Counted from the first letter of the stretch, positions 1-5,953 are shown. The stretch: DNA of 5,953 bases from a bacterium (GCA_021821565.1 JAKACI010000099.1:1-5953); one strand, 5' to 3'. The notes: a model not told the origin generated them from the sequence alone. Numbers and translations are program-made.

Positions 1-237
1 GTCTAAAAAATCTTTAATTTCGACATGTCTGTAAATCCGGTCTTTTTCTTTTAATTTAACTTCTACAGGCTCATGAATTTCTTCAGAAATAATATCATTG
101 CATAATTCAATACATTCATCGCATATATAAACCGATGGTCCTGCTATAAGTTTTTTAACCTCATCCTGCGATTTTCCGCAAAAAGAACAGTATAACTCTC
201 TCCCGCTGTTATCATCGCTACCATTTTTCTTAGCCAT
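1..237 (-). CDS. clpX: ClpX, ATP-binding unfoldase subunit of ClpXP (N-terminal part, cut by window edge)
   Basis: Only the first 79 codons are present; the reading frame is open to base 1 and the AAA+ core lies outside the window. The visible part is the ClpX N-terminal zinc-binding domain, which recognises substrates and adaptors and dimerises. Four cysteines form the CxxC...CxxC pattern at residues 17, 20, 39 and 42, within the family-typical stretches CSFCGKSQ and [17 protein letters not shown]. The last visible residues (about 73-79, EIKDFLD) match the linker that in the family runs into the YVIGQ start of the AAA+ domain. ClpX unfolds proteins in an ATP-dependent way in the cytoplasm and feeds them to ClpP. 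The ATG at 235-237 follows an AGAGGT ribosome-binding site (245-250) with 7 nt spacing, inside the 13-bp gap after the clpP stop, so clpP and clpX are very probably co-transcribed. Nothing abnormal is seen in the visible portion. Confidence 0.96.
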   Translation of the reverse strand, partial: MAKKNGSDDNSGRELYCSFCGKSQDEVKKLIAGPSVYICDECIELCNDIISEEIHEPVEVKLKEKDRIYRHVEIKDFLD

Positions 238-250
238 TTTAATTACCTCT

Positions 251-880
251 TTATTTTTTATCTTTACTATTTATTTCTTTAATTTTATCCTTATTTATAT
301 CCTTTTTTTCGACCACTTTATCTACAATGCCGTATTCCACGCTTTGCGTACCGCTCATGTAGAAATCTCTCTCAGCATCTTCCTTAATTTTTTCAATAGA
401 CTGCGAAGTATGAGAAGACAGTATATGGTTTAGCTCTTCTCTCATTCTTAAAATTTCGCGCGCCTGTATATCAATATCGGTAGCCTGCCCCTGAAACCCT
501 CCTGAAGGCTGATGTATCATTATTCTTGCGTGGGGCAAAGCAAATCTTTTACCTTTTGTTCCCGCAGCAAGCAATACCGCTCCCATACTTGCGGCTTGTC
601 CCATGCAAAGAGTTGAAACATCAGGTCTAATATATTGCATAGTGTCGTAAATAGCAAGTCCTGAAGTTATAACACCGCCGGGTGAATTAATATAAATATT
701 TATATCTTTTTCAGGGTCTTCGGATTCTAAAAATAAGAGCTGGGCTATTATAAGATTTGCAAATGTATCGTCAATTGCTTCACCTATAAAAATAATTCTG
801 TCTTTTAATAACCGTGAATATATATCATAAGCCCTTTCTCCCCTGTGCGTCTGTTCAACAACCATTGGAATCAATGACAT
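251..880 (-). CDS. clpP: ClpP, serine protease subunit of the Clp proteases
   Basis: This encodes the 209-residue proteolytic subunit that forms the two-ring, 14-subunit chamber in the cytoplasm; ClpX (next gene) delivers unfolded substrates. The catalytic triad is complete: Ser98 in GQAASMGA, His123 in [10 protein letters not shown], and Asp172 in ERDFYMSG. The N-terminal [20 protein letters not shown] is the usual ClpP start, with the axial-loop region and essentially no propeptide. Length is close to the usual 195-210 residues. A Lys/Asp-rich tail (about 191-209) extends past the conserved core and is probably disordered. The ATG at 878-880 is preferred over the internal Met6 because AGGAGA (889-894) sits 8 nt upstream of it. 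The stop is TAA, 13 bp before clpX. The 135-bp gap to tig upstream contains TATAAT-like hexamers but no good matching -35, so whether clpP is transcribed from its own promoter or with tig is not resolved by the sequence. Confidence 0.98.
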   Translation of the reverse strand: MSLIPMVVEQTHRGERAYDIYSRLLKDRIIFIGEAIDDTFANLIIAQLLFLESEDPEKDINIYINSPGGVITSGLAIYDTMQYIRPDVSTLCMGQAASMGAVLLAAGTKGKRFALPHARIMIHQPSGGFQGQATDIDIQAREILRMREELNHILSSHTSQSIEKIKEDAERDFYMSGTQSVEYGIVDKVVEKKDINKDKIKEINSKDKK

Positions 881-1015
881 GCCTGTTATCTCCTGATTAA
901 TTATTTTTTTAATTATACAAACTTTATAGATTATTATACTTTAATAAAAAAGAATTTTACGCCAAACAAACATATTGTGTTTATGCCGTATATTATATAT
1001 TAATATATCTATATC

Positions 1016-2293
1016 TTATACATAAGATAATTTATTTGCAATAATAAAATCAAATATTTTTTCCTCAAGCATATGATTTTTTAAATTTTCATAATTATCT
1101 TTATCATTTGCATATAATTTTTTAACTTCCTCAAATTCTATCCCTGATTCTTTAGACGTCTGAAGGTAAAAGTTTTTTATATCTTTATCGTCAACCTTAA
1201 TTTTTTCAAGTTTTGCTATATTTTCTATTAAAAGAAAAGAAATAATATCTTTTTTTGCCATAACTTTAAGTATATTAAATATATCTTTTTTTTGCTTATC
1301 GCTATTATTGGCATTTTTATATTTTTCGTCTTTCATTAAATTATCAAATCTTACCTTCGCATCCTCTTCTATCATGCTCTCAGGTATCTCTATAGGATTA
1401 CTTTTAATTAACTCCTTAGTTATCGCTTCTTTGAGCGCCTGCTTTTGTTTTTTTTCTTCATAACTTTCAATCTCTTCCTTTAATTTTTTCTTAAAATCAT
1501 CTATATTTTCAAAATCTCCAAAATTTTTAAGTATATTATCGTCTAAAGCAGGCAGAACTTTCTTTTCAATATTTTTAATTATTCCTTTTATCGTAACGCC
1601 TTTTTCTTTATCTATAAATTCAAAACCGTCATCTATCTTTTTCCCTGTAAATGAAGATTCTAAATCTTTATCTCCAGCGCCGGAATTAACGCTTAAAAGG
1701 TAATCTTTAGCGCTGTCTATAGTGTTGTTTTCAGCATCTACTGTAACATAATCGATATTTACAAAATATCGGTCTTCATCGTTAATAGTTTCATCAGAGT
1801 TAAGCTTAACAGATTCAGCTAATTTTTCGAGCAAAAAATTAATCTCATCTTCTAAAACTTTGTCGGTGATTTCTCTCTTTTTAATTTCTTTAATTTTTAA
1901 ATCTAAATTAACGCTTGAAATATCTGGTAAAACTTCAAATCCTATTTCATAAGTATCAGCCGATAATTCTTTGTCAACTGAAGGATTTCCTGCAAGCATA
2001 ATATTTTTATCGCTTATTAATTTTTTAAAATCGTCATTTAAAATATCCATTCTAACTTCTTCTAAAAGCTCTGCTTCATAAAATTTTTTAATTACTAAAA
2101 TTGGGGCTTTGCCGGGTCTAAAACCTTTTATAGTAGCCTTTTTTGCGGTTTCTTTTAATTTTTTTTCAAGAAGGCTGTTAACTTTTTCTACATTTATTTT
2201 TATTTTTACTTTTCTTTTGATAGGAGAAATCTCTTCAATTAACAATAAATCTTGAGCTTGCGTTAAATTATCATTTTCTGCATTTTCTTCCAC
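1016..2293 (-). CDS. tig: Trigger factor, ribosome-associated chaperone (GTG start)
   Basis: A 425-residue protein that binds the ribosome near the exit tunnel and shields nascent chains. The three family regions are visible: an N-terminal ribosome-binding domain (about 20-130) with the signature GFRPGKAP at 57-64, a middle FKBP-like region (about 142-246), and a long helical C-terminal chaperone domain (about 247-425) that is rich in Lys and Glu. The open frame extends upstream to a TTG at 2341, but a perfect AGGAGGT (2301-2307) lies 7 nt before the GTG at 2291-2293, so I start there. The longer version would add 16 Asn/His-rich residues encoded by A+T-rich leader DNA, and the GTG version puts the signature close to its usual position (about 44-51 in E. 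coli). The middle region lacks the usual IPGFE-type active-site segment and is shortened, so peptidyl-prolyl isomerase activity is doubtful; chaperone function should not depend on it. It lies directly upstream of clpP, as in many bacteria. Confidence 0.96.
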   Translation of the reverse strand: MEENAENDNLTQAQDLLLIEEISPIKRKVKIKINVEKVNSLLEKKLKETAKKATIKGFRPGKAPILVIKKFYEAELLEEVRMDILNDDFKKLISDKNIMLAGNPSVDKELSADTYEIGFEVLPDISSVNLDLKIKEIKKREITDKVLEDEINFLLEKLAESVKLNSDETINDEDRYFVNIDYVTVDAENNTIDSAKDYLLSVNSGAGDKDLESSFTGKKIDDGFEFIDKEKGVTIKGIIKNIEKKVLPALDDNILKNFGDFENIDDFKKKLKEEIESYEEKKQKQALKEAITKELIKSNPIEIPESMIEEDAKVRFDNLMKDEKYKNANNSDKQKKDIFNILKVMAKKDIISFLLIENIAKLEKIKVDDKDIKNFYLQTSKESGIEFEEVKKLYANDKDNYENLKNHMLEEKIFDFIIANKLSYV

Positions 2294-2300
2294 TATTAGA

Positions 2301-2307
2301 ACCTCCT
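2301..2307 (-). promoter_or_regulatory. Shine-Dalgarno site fixing the tig start
   Basis: On the minus strand this reads AGGAGGT, a full match to the anti-Shine-Dalgarno sequence, 7 nt upstream of the GTG at 2291-2293. It falls inside the longer TTG-initiated open frame, which shows that the upstream extension is leader and not coding sequence. Confidence 0.88.
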
Positions 2308-2403
2308 GATTGTTATGATTATGATTATTATTTATTAACAAATAATAATTAATTAATCAAATAATTGATAAAATTTTATATTAATTTATAATCATTCAAA
2401 ATA

Positions 2404-2431
2404 ATTATAATGCTTTTTTGCGAATAGTAAA
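2404..2431 (-). promoter_or_regulatory. Possible sigma70-type promoter for tig
   Basis: On the minus strand, TTTACT (2426-2431) and a perfect TATAAT (2404-2409) are separated by 16 bp. This would start transcription about 100 nt before the tig GTG, inside the 232-bp thrS-tig gap. The -35 matches at only four of six positions, and TATAAT-like strings are common in DNA this rich in A+T, so this is a candidate only. I see no convincing intrinsic terminator after the thrS TAG, so read-through from thrS into tig remains possible. Confidence 0.3.
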
Positions 2432-2525
2432 ATTTAACATCTATAAAGATATAAAATCAATGATTATCCCCATCTCTACCTCTAAAATAAATTAAAAAAT
2501 ATTAGATAATAATTTACATAAATTA

Positions 2526-4475
2526 CTATCCGACAAATATCGGTCTTTTTGACAGCATATCTGCAACATTAATATTTCTGAAAGGCAGATCCTTTGTCTG
2601 AGCTAATATATCTTTGACAAGCGAGTCTTTAGTTATATTTATAGTTTTTCTATCTTGATATCTGTTTCTTACAGATAGTAAATTTGAGGTTTTTTCTTTT
2701 TCGCCTACAACTAAAATATACGGAATCCATTCCTCTTCCGCATACATAATTTTCTTACCCATGCTAAAAGCTCTGTCGTCAATATCTGCTCTTATTTTAA
2801 AAGAAGAAATATTTTTCATTAACTCCATACTATACTCCATATATTTTTCCGAAACCGGTATAATTCTGACCTGAGTAACGCTTAACCATAGAGGTAAAAC
2901 GGGTATCTCTTTTTTAAGAGCTTCTTCTAACAGCAAATACATCCAGCGTTCAATGGTCCCGACGGAAGAATGGCAAATTATACATCCTTCTTTTTCGCCT
3001 TTTTCATTTACAAAATTAATGCCGTATCTTTCCGCATCTGCAACATCAAGCTGAACAGTAGATAGCTGGCATGAACCGCCTATGGAATCTATACCTTGAA
3101 ATTCATGTTTTAATGCCCAATAATGCTTCATTTTAGATAAAGTTTCGATTAAAGCAGGTTTTTTAGAATATTTTAAAAGACTGACTAATTTATCTTTATA
3201 TTTATTGTAGTATTCCTTAACTATTCTAAAGACTACCGCATATTCAATATTAATAGCGTCGGCTAAATCCGAATATTGTCTGTAAAGTTCCTGATATTCA
3301 TTGAATCCCTCTTCAATGTTAAGACAAAAACTGTGAATATCGGGCATTGTAAAGGCTCTTAGTCTTCTTAATCCCGACAATTCGCCGCTTCTTTCATATC
3401 TAAAACTTTTTGAACATTCGTAAAATCTTAGAGGCAGCTGCTTATAACTTATCTTTGCATCTTTAATCATAGAAAATAAACCGAAATCCCCTGCAAATCT
3501 AAGCACAAATTCTTTTGTTCTGTCAAAACCGCCTGAAACGGAATCATCTTTTATTTTTTCATCGGGTACCATTATAGTGTAATGTCTTTCGTGAAAAGAC
3601 TCCCCTTGTCCCTTTATATCAGGCTTATTCCAGTTATATATCAGAGGAGTTTCTATTTCCATACACTTAAGTTTAACCAATGCAACCTCTTCAGCCCAAT
3701 CTGAAATAAGTTTATACAGCAATGTTCCTTTAGGATAGAGTCTTAAATGTCCTGAATCCGAGTTTTCTTCGTGGTCCGCTATTTCAAGACGGCGCATTGC
3801 TTCAACGGAAGGAGGTTCAACGCCTTCTTTTACTTTAAACTCTTCAAATGCTATAAATTTTTTTAAAGAAGGGTAATTGTTCAGCACTTCGCTGTCTAAA
3901 ATTTTTTTATCGTTAATATCAATTAATAGCTCGCTGCCGTCAGGATTTAAAATAAAAAAATTGCTTTCAACTTCTTTTGCAATATCTTCTCTATTTTTAG
4001 ATTTTGCTTGTTTAATATCTTTATTATATATTTTATTTTCCGATGAAGATATTATATGCCTTGAAGATTCGCTTAACGGATGACCCTTGCATGCAATTGA
4101 AAAACTTTTATACCAGCCGAAAGGAGCCCTTTCTATGCGCACATCAGGCAATTCATTTTCAAGTTTATTTTTAAGCTCATCTAAAATTTTAACGGCATCC
4201 GACGGTCTTCCTAAATTATTAGATAAATGCGCATACGGATATATTATGATAGCCGGAGGTTTTAACTCATTATACAGTTTCTTAATTTCTAGAAAAGCGG
4301 AAACTATAATTTCATCAGGTTCATCGGCATCTAAGCTTTCAACAGTTGAAAAAACCACCAATACATCGTTAAAAGAATTATTTTCATGGACGTCTGTATT
4401 AATTTTTTCAGCTATAGGGGTTTTTCCTGTCAGCCCATAGCTGAAATTATCGGCATGAATAAGAAGTAATCTCAT
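2526..4475 (-). CDS. thrS: Threonyl-tRNA synthetase, archaeal-type with DTD-like editing domain
   Basis: A 649-residue cytoplasmic enzyme that charges tRNA-Thr. Residues 1 to about 140 form the D-aminoacyl-tRNA-deacylase-like editing domain typical of archaeal ThrRS (MRLLLIHADNF, YPYAHLS, APFGWYKSFSIACKGHP), not the TGS plus HxxxH editing module of ordinary bacterial ThrRS. By family knowledge this domain hydrolyses Ser-tRNA-Thr, and residues matching the archaeal active site are present (His83, Tyr122, Lys123, Glu136). The class II catalytic core spans about 225-525: a motif 1 region near SGHLRLYPKG (241-250), motif 2 SFRYERSGEL with Arg359, and motif 3 GTIER with Arg510. Of the three zinc ligands, two are recognisable (His381 in PDIHSFC, His502 in CHSSVG), but the expected Cys is Asp330 in RFAGDFGLF. 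The anticodon-binding domain is about 525-649 (PLWLSVTQVRIIPVSE onward). The ATG at 4473-4475 matches the archaeal N-terminus exactly, although no clear Shine-Dalgarno precedes it. The stop is TAG. Confidence 0.97.
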   Translation of the reverse strand: MRLLLIHADNFSYGLTGKTPIAEKINTDVHENNSFNDVLVVFSTVESLDADEPDEIIVSAFLEIKKLYNELKPPAIIIYPYAHLSNNLGRPSDAVKILDELKNKLENELPDVRIERAPFGWYKSFSIACKGHPLSESSRHIISSSENKIYNKDIKQAKSKNREDIAKEVESNFFILNPDGSELLIDINDKKILDSEVLNNYPSLKKFIAFEEFKVKEGVEPPSVEAMRRLEIADHEENSDSGHLRLYPKGTLLYKLISDWAEEVALVKLKCMEIETPLIYNWNKPDIKGQGESFHERHYTIMVPDEKIKDDSVSGGFDRTKEFVLRFAGDFGLFSMIKDAKISYKQLPLRFYECSKSFRYERSGELSGLRRLRAFTMPDIHSFCLNIEEGFNEYQELYRQYSDLADAINIEYAVVFRIVKEYYNKYKDKLVSLLKYSKKPALIETLSKMKHYWALKHEFQGIDSIGGSCQLSTVQLDVADAERYGINFVNEKGEKEGCIICHSSVGTIERWMYLLLEEALKKEIPVLPLWLSVTQVRIIPVSEKYMEYSMELMKNISSFKIRADIDDRAFSMGKKIMYAEEEWIPYILVVGEKEKTSNLLSVRNRYQDRKTINITKDSLVKDILAQTKDLPFRNINVADMLSKRPIFVG

Positions 4476-4555
4476 ATTTTATATTTTTATTCTATTAAAT
4501 TTTAATTTAGATTAATGTATTAGTTTGACTTATTAGTTTAATTTAATTTATAAAT

Positions 4556-4595
4556 TTAGTTTTAGTTTGTTAGTTTAGTTTGTTAGTTTAGTTTG
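4556..4595. repeat. Three-copy 13-14 bp tandem repeat in the thrS leader
   Basis: The unit TTAGTTTAGTTTG occurs perfectly at 4570-4582 and 4583-4595, preceded by a 14-bp version with one extra T at 4556-4569. On the thrS-sense strand it reads CAAACTAAACTAA, so the predicted 5' leader would have a G-free, unstructured stretch. Related TTAGTTTAA-like strings continue toward thrS (about 4531-4545). Confidence 0.85.
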
Positions 4596-4636
4596 CTTTG
4601 CATGAATCATTACAATATTTTATATATTTTATAAAT

Positions 4637-4665
4637 AGTATACTTATATAAAAAATAATTTGCAA
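4637..4665 (-). promoter_or_regulatory. Candidate sigma70-type promoter for thrS
   Basis: On the minus strand, TTGCAA (4660-4665) and TATACT (4637-4642) are separated by exactly 17 bp, with 4/6 and 5/6 matches to the bacterial consensus. Transcription would begin near 4630 and give a leader of about 155 nt before the thrS ATG, including the tandem repeat. It lies downstream of the flavoprotein terminator, as expected if thrS has its own promoter. Background A+T richness limits confidence. Confidence 0.45.
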
Positions 4666-4773
4666 ATAAATTAAAAGCTACTAGCCCAACTTTACCACTT
4701 TTATTATTATAAATTATAACCCATTAATATTATTACATTTTATTTTTTATTTTTTAGCCCATAGACATTTGTG

Positions 4774-4793
4774 TTACTATATAAATATAGTAA
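4774..4793. repeat. Perfect 9-bp inverted repeat with 2-bp spacer
   Basis: The arms TTACTATAT (4774-4782) and ATATAGTAA (4785-4793) are exact reverse complements around AA. The element is A+T-rich with no following T run, so it is not a terminator. It could be an operator-like site or a weak hairpin, and lies about 110 bp upstream of the candidate thrS -35. Confidence 0.6.
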
Positions 4794-4849
4794 TATTAAT
4801 AGTTTGCCAGTAATTATGGTGAAGTCGGATTAAATTAAAAGCTATGAAT

Positions 4850-4886
4850 AAAAAAAATCCCGCCTTTTTATAAAAAACAGACGGGA
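4850..4886 (-). terminator. Rho-independent terminator after the flavoprotein gene
   Basis: Read on the minus strand, UCCCGUCU (4879-4886) pairs with AGGCGGGA (4858-4865), giving eight pairs including one U-G wobble. After a single mismatch the stem can extend by U-A pairs toward the loop. A run of seven T follows immediately (4851-4857). The hairpin lies 32 nt past the flavoprotein stop. The wobble is a true pair only in minus-strand RNA; the plus strand would have a C-A mismatch. It also has a short A run upstream of the stem in the plus direction, so the minus orientation is clearly favoured. Confidence 0.9.
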
Positions 4887-4918
4887 ATCAAAAATATATC
4901 TAAATATTATTAAAAATT

Positions 4919-5740
4919 TTAGAAATCGTTAGGCAAGGATTCAAGCTCTTTTGCGGTAAAAACAGGACCTTCTTTACATACATAAACACTGCCTATATTG
5001 CATCTGCCGCATTTTCCAAGCCCGCATTTCATTCTGTTTTCAAGAGTCGTTATAATATCTTCTTTGTTAAATCCCATTTTTTCTAAAGATTTTAAAACAA
5101 ATTTTATCATAATCGGAGGACCGCAGACTACCGCTACTGCGTTGTTTCCTTTAACAGGCAATTCTTCAAGTATAGTAGGGACAAAACCCACTCTGCCTTT
5201 CCAGTCTGGTGTCTCTCCGCCCGGATCTACCGTAATTACGACATCGGTATTAGGAGAATTTTTCCATTCTTCAATCGGTTCTTTATACATTAAATCCATA
5301 ACGGTTCTTGCACCGTATAATACCGTTATTTTGCCGTAATTATTTCTTTCGTCTATGCAGTATTCAAGAATTGATTTAACCGGAGCCATCCCTATGCCGC
5401 CTCCAATAAATATTATATCCTTGCCTTTCATTTTATCGGTATTAAAAAAATTACCGTAAGGTCCTCTAAATCCGATATTATCGCCGACATTTAAACCGTT
5501 AATGCCGGTAGTGGCTCGTCCTGATGTCCTGAAACTAAATTCAAAAAAGTCTTTCCTTAAAGACGATGAAGAAAACCCGAAAGTAGATTCTCCTTCTCCT
5601 ATGCAGGAAAACTCTCCGAATTGTCCCGGCAAATAATCAATAATGCCGCCGTCAACGGTAAGCCGAACCGTTTTTGTATCCGGCGTTTCTTGAATTATTT
5701 CTTTAATAACTGCTAATTTAGGCAAATAAATGTTTTCCAT
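4919..5740 (-). CDS. FAD/NAD(P)-binding 2Fe-2S oxidoreductase subunit (sulfhydrogenase gamma / AsrB-like)
   Basis: A 273-residue cytoplasmic electron-transfer protein of the ferredoxin-NADP reductase superfamily. Residues 5 to about 100 form the FAD-binding barrel, with YLPGQFGEF (36-44) and the flavin-contact segment near FGFSSSS (54-60). Residues about 105-235 form the NAD(P)-binding domain: glycine-rich FIGGGIGMAPVKSIL (111-125), LYGART (141-146) and VCGPPIMIKF (205-214). The C-terminus carries a 2Fe-2S site with Cys239, 244, 247 and 255 (Cx4Cx2Cx7C), as in the dihydroorotate dehydrogenase B electron-transfer subunit family. This architecture is shared by the gamma subunit of cytoplasmic NiFe hydrogenases/sulfhydrogenases, anaerobic sulfite reductase subunit B, and flavin subunits attached to heterodisulfide-reductase-like complexes. 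Phrases such as LYGART and CGPPIMIKF favour the sulfhydrogenase/AsrB branch, but the partner cannot be chosen because the upstream neighbours are off the window. The ATG at 5738-5740 follows AAGGA (5747-5751). The terminator just downstream makes it the last or only gene of its transcript. Confidence 0.9.
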   Translation of the reverse strand: MENIYLPKLAVIKEIIQETPDTKTVRLTVDGGIIDYLPGQFGEFSCIGEGESTFGFSSSSLRKDFFEFSFRTSGRATTGINGLNVGDNIGFRGPYGNFFNTDKMKGKDIIFIGGGIGMAPVKSILEYCIDERNNYGKITVLYGARTVMDLMYKEPIEEWKNSPNTDVVITVDPGGETPDWKGRVGFVPTILEELPVKGNNAVAVVCGPPIMIKFVLKSLEKMGFNKEDIITTLENRMKCGLGKCGRCNIGSVYVCKEGPVFTAKELESLPNDF

Positions 5741-5815
5741 TTCAAATCCTTATTATGATTATAGATTATATATTTAATATTATTTATTTATTTATTTAAT
5801 TAATTAAATAGTTTT

Positions 5816-5934
5816 ATTAGTTGTTTATCTATTTTATTTATTATTCAGTCAGCTAATTAATTATTTTATGAATTTATTAATTTATTTATTTTGTTAAGTT
5901 AATTTTAATTAATTAGTTGTTTATCTATTTTATT
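5816..5934. repeat. Perfect 23-bp direct repeat upstream of the flavoprotein gene
   Basis: Identical 23-bp copies occupy 5816-5838 and 5912-5934, 96 bp from start to start, each beginning ATTAGTTGTTTATC. The DNA between and around them is low-complexity A+T (TTTA and TAAT runs, for example 5781-5809). The right copy is followed by a palindrome at 5942-5951. The left copy lies about 75 bp upstream of the flavoprotein start. Confidence 0.85.
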
Positions 5935-5941
5935 ATGCAAA

Positions 5942-5951
5942 GGTAATTACC
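5942..5951. repeat. 10-bp palindrome GGTAATTACC at the window edge
   Basis: This is an exact palindrome with G+C ends in otherwise A+T-rich DNA, 7 bp beyond the right copy of the 23-bp direct repeat. It may be half of a larger operator or hairpin, or the tail of an upstream gene, since the minus strand has in-frame tandem TAA stops at 5930-5935. The window ends too soon to decide. Confidence 0.4.
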
Positions 5952-5953
5952 GA

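Larger units (their letters stand above)
4476..4918. other. 443-bp non-coding gap between thrS and the flavoprotein gene
   Basis: I find no credible gene here on either strand; the open frames are very short and lack ribosome-binding sites. From right to left the gap holds the flavoprotein 3' end with its terminator (4850-4886), a perfect inverted repeat (4774-4793), a candidate thrS promoter (4637-4665), and a tandem repeat in the presumed thrS leader (4556-4595). A 14-bp string, TAAATTAAAAGCTA, also occurs twice, at 4667-4680 and 4831-4844. The rest is A+T-rich low-complexity sequence. No T-box or other known riboswitch is recognisable. Confidence 0.75.

Noticed and set aside
912..938. TATAAT-like hexamers (912-917 and 933-938, minus strand) as clpP promoters
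   Set aside because: Neither has a reasonable -35 at 15-19 bp spacing, and such hexamers are expected by chance in this composition.
969..983. Weak hairpin between tig and clpP (5-bp arms AAACA/TGTTT on the minus strand)
   Set aside because: The stem is short and A+T-rich with no adjacent T run, so it does not qualify as a terminator.
3877..4440. Plus-strand open frames opposite thrS
   Set aside because: They lie wholly antisense to the well-supported thrS editing-domain region, have no family resemblance, and are explained as shadows.
4575..4610. Minus-strand 11-codon open frame in the thrS leader containing two Thr codons, suggesting a threonine attenuator peptide
   Set aside because: It has no ribosome-binding site. 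The Thr codons come from the A/C-rich tandem repeat, and no terminator or antiterminator hairpin follows before thrS.
4998..5339. Plus-strand 113-codon open frame opposite the flavoprotein gene
   Set aside because: It is antisense to conserved NAD- and 2Fe-2S-binding motifs and has no recognisable domain.
5930..5953. Possible 3' end of another minus-strand gene (six sense codons, then tandem TAA)
   Set aside because: Too little sequence is present to separate a gene tail from intergenic DNA.

Overview
The window is a strongly A+T-rich bacterial segment in which every recognisable gene lies on the minus strand. In transcription order (right to left) these are: an FAD/NAD-binding electron-transfer subunit with a C-terminal 2Fe-2S domain (4919-5740), threonyl-tRNA synthetase thrS (2526-4475), trigger factor tig (1016-2293, start corrected to a GTG), clpP (251-880), and the first 79 codons of clpX (1-237, running off the left edge). 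Trigger factor plus ClpXP marks the organism as a bacterium. The tig-clpP-clpX order is the classical arrangement of many proteobacteria and related phyla. The low G+C and the anaerobe-type flavoprotein fit an anaerobic or microaerophilic, possibly sulfur- or hydrogen-metabolising lineage (for example deltaproteobacteria-like uncultured groups), but the window alone does not fix the taxon.

Layout. At 5741-5953 is a very A+T-rich upstream region with a perfect 23-bp direct repeat and a small palindrome at the window edge. The flavoprotein gene follows and ends at a good intrinsic terminator (4850-4886), so it is the end of its own transcription unit. The 443-bp gap 4476-4918 holds that terminator, a 9+9 bp inverted repeat, a plausible sigma70-type promoter (4637-4665) and a three-copy, about 13-bp tandem repeat that would lie in the thrS 5' leader. 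After thrS, a 232-bp gap with a possible promoter precedes tig. A 135-bp gap separates tig from clpP, and clpP and clpX are only 13 bp apart, so the last two are almost certainly co-transcribed.

Functionally the left two thirds is a protein-synthesis and quality-control block: tRNA-Thr charging with proofreading, the ribosome-bound nascent-chain chaperone, and the ClpXP protease. The most notable biology is that ThrRS is of the archaeal type, with a D-aminoacyl-tRNA-deacylase-like editing domain at its N-terminus, although the host is plainly bacterial. It also has an Asp where the zinc-binding Cys of ThrRS is expected. In addition, trigger factor has a PPIase domain that looks eroded at its active site. 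I see no mobile element, CRISPR array, tRNA/rRNA or obviously new multigene system.
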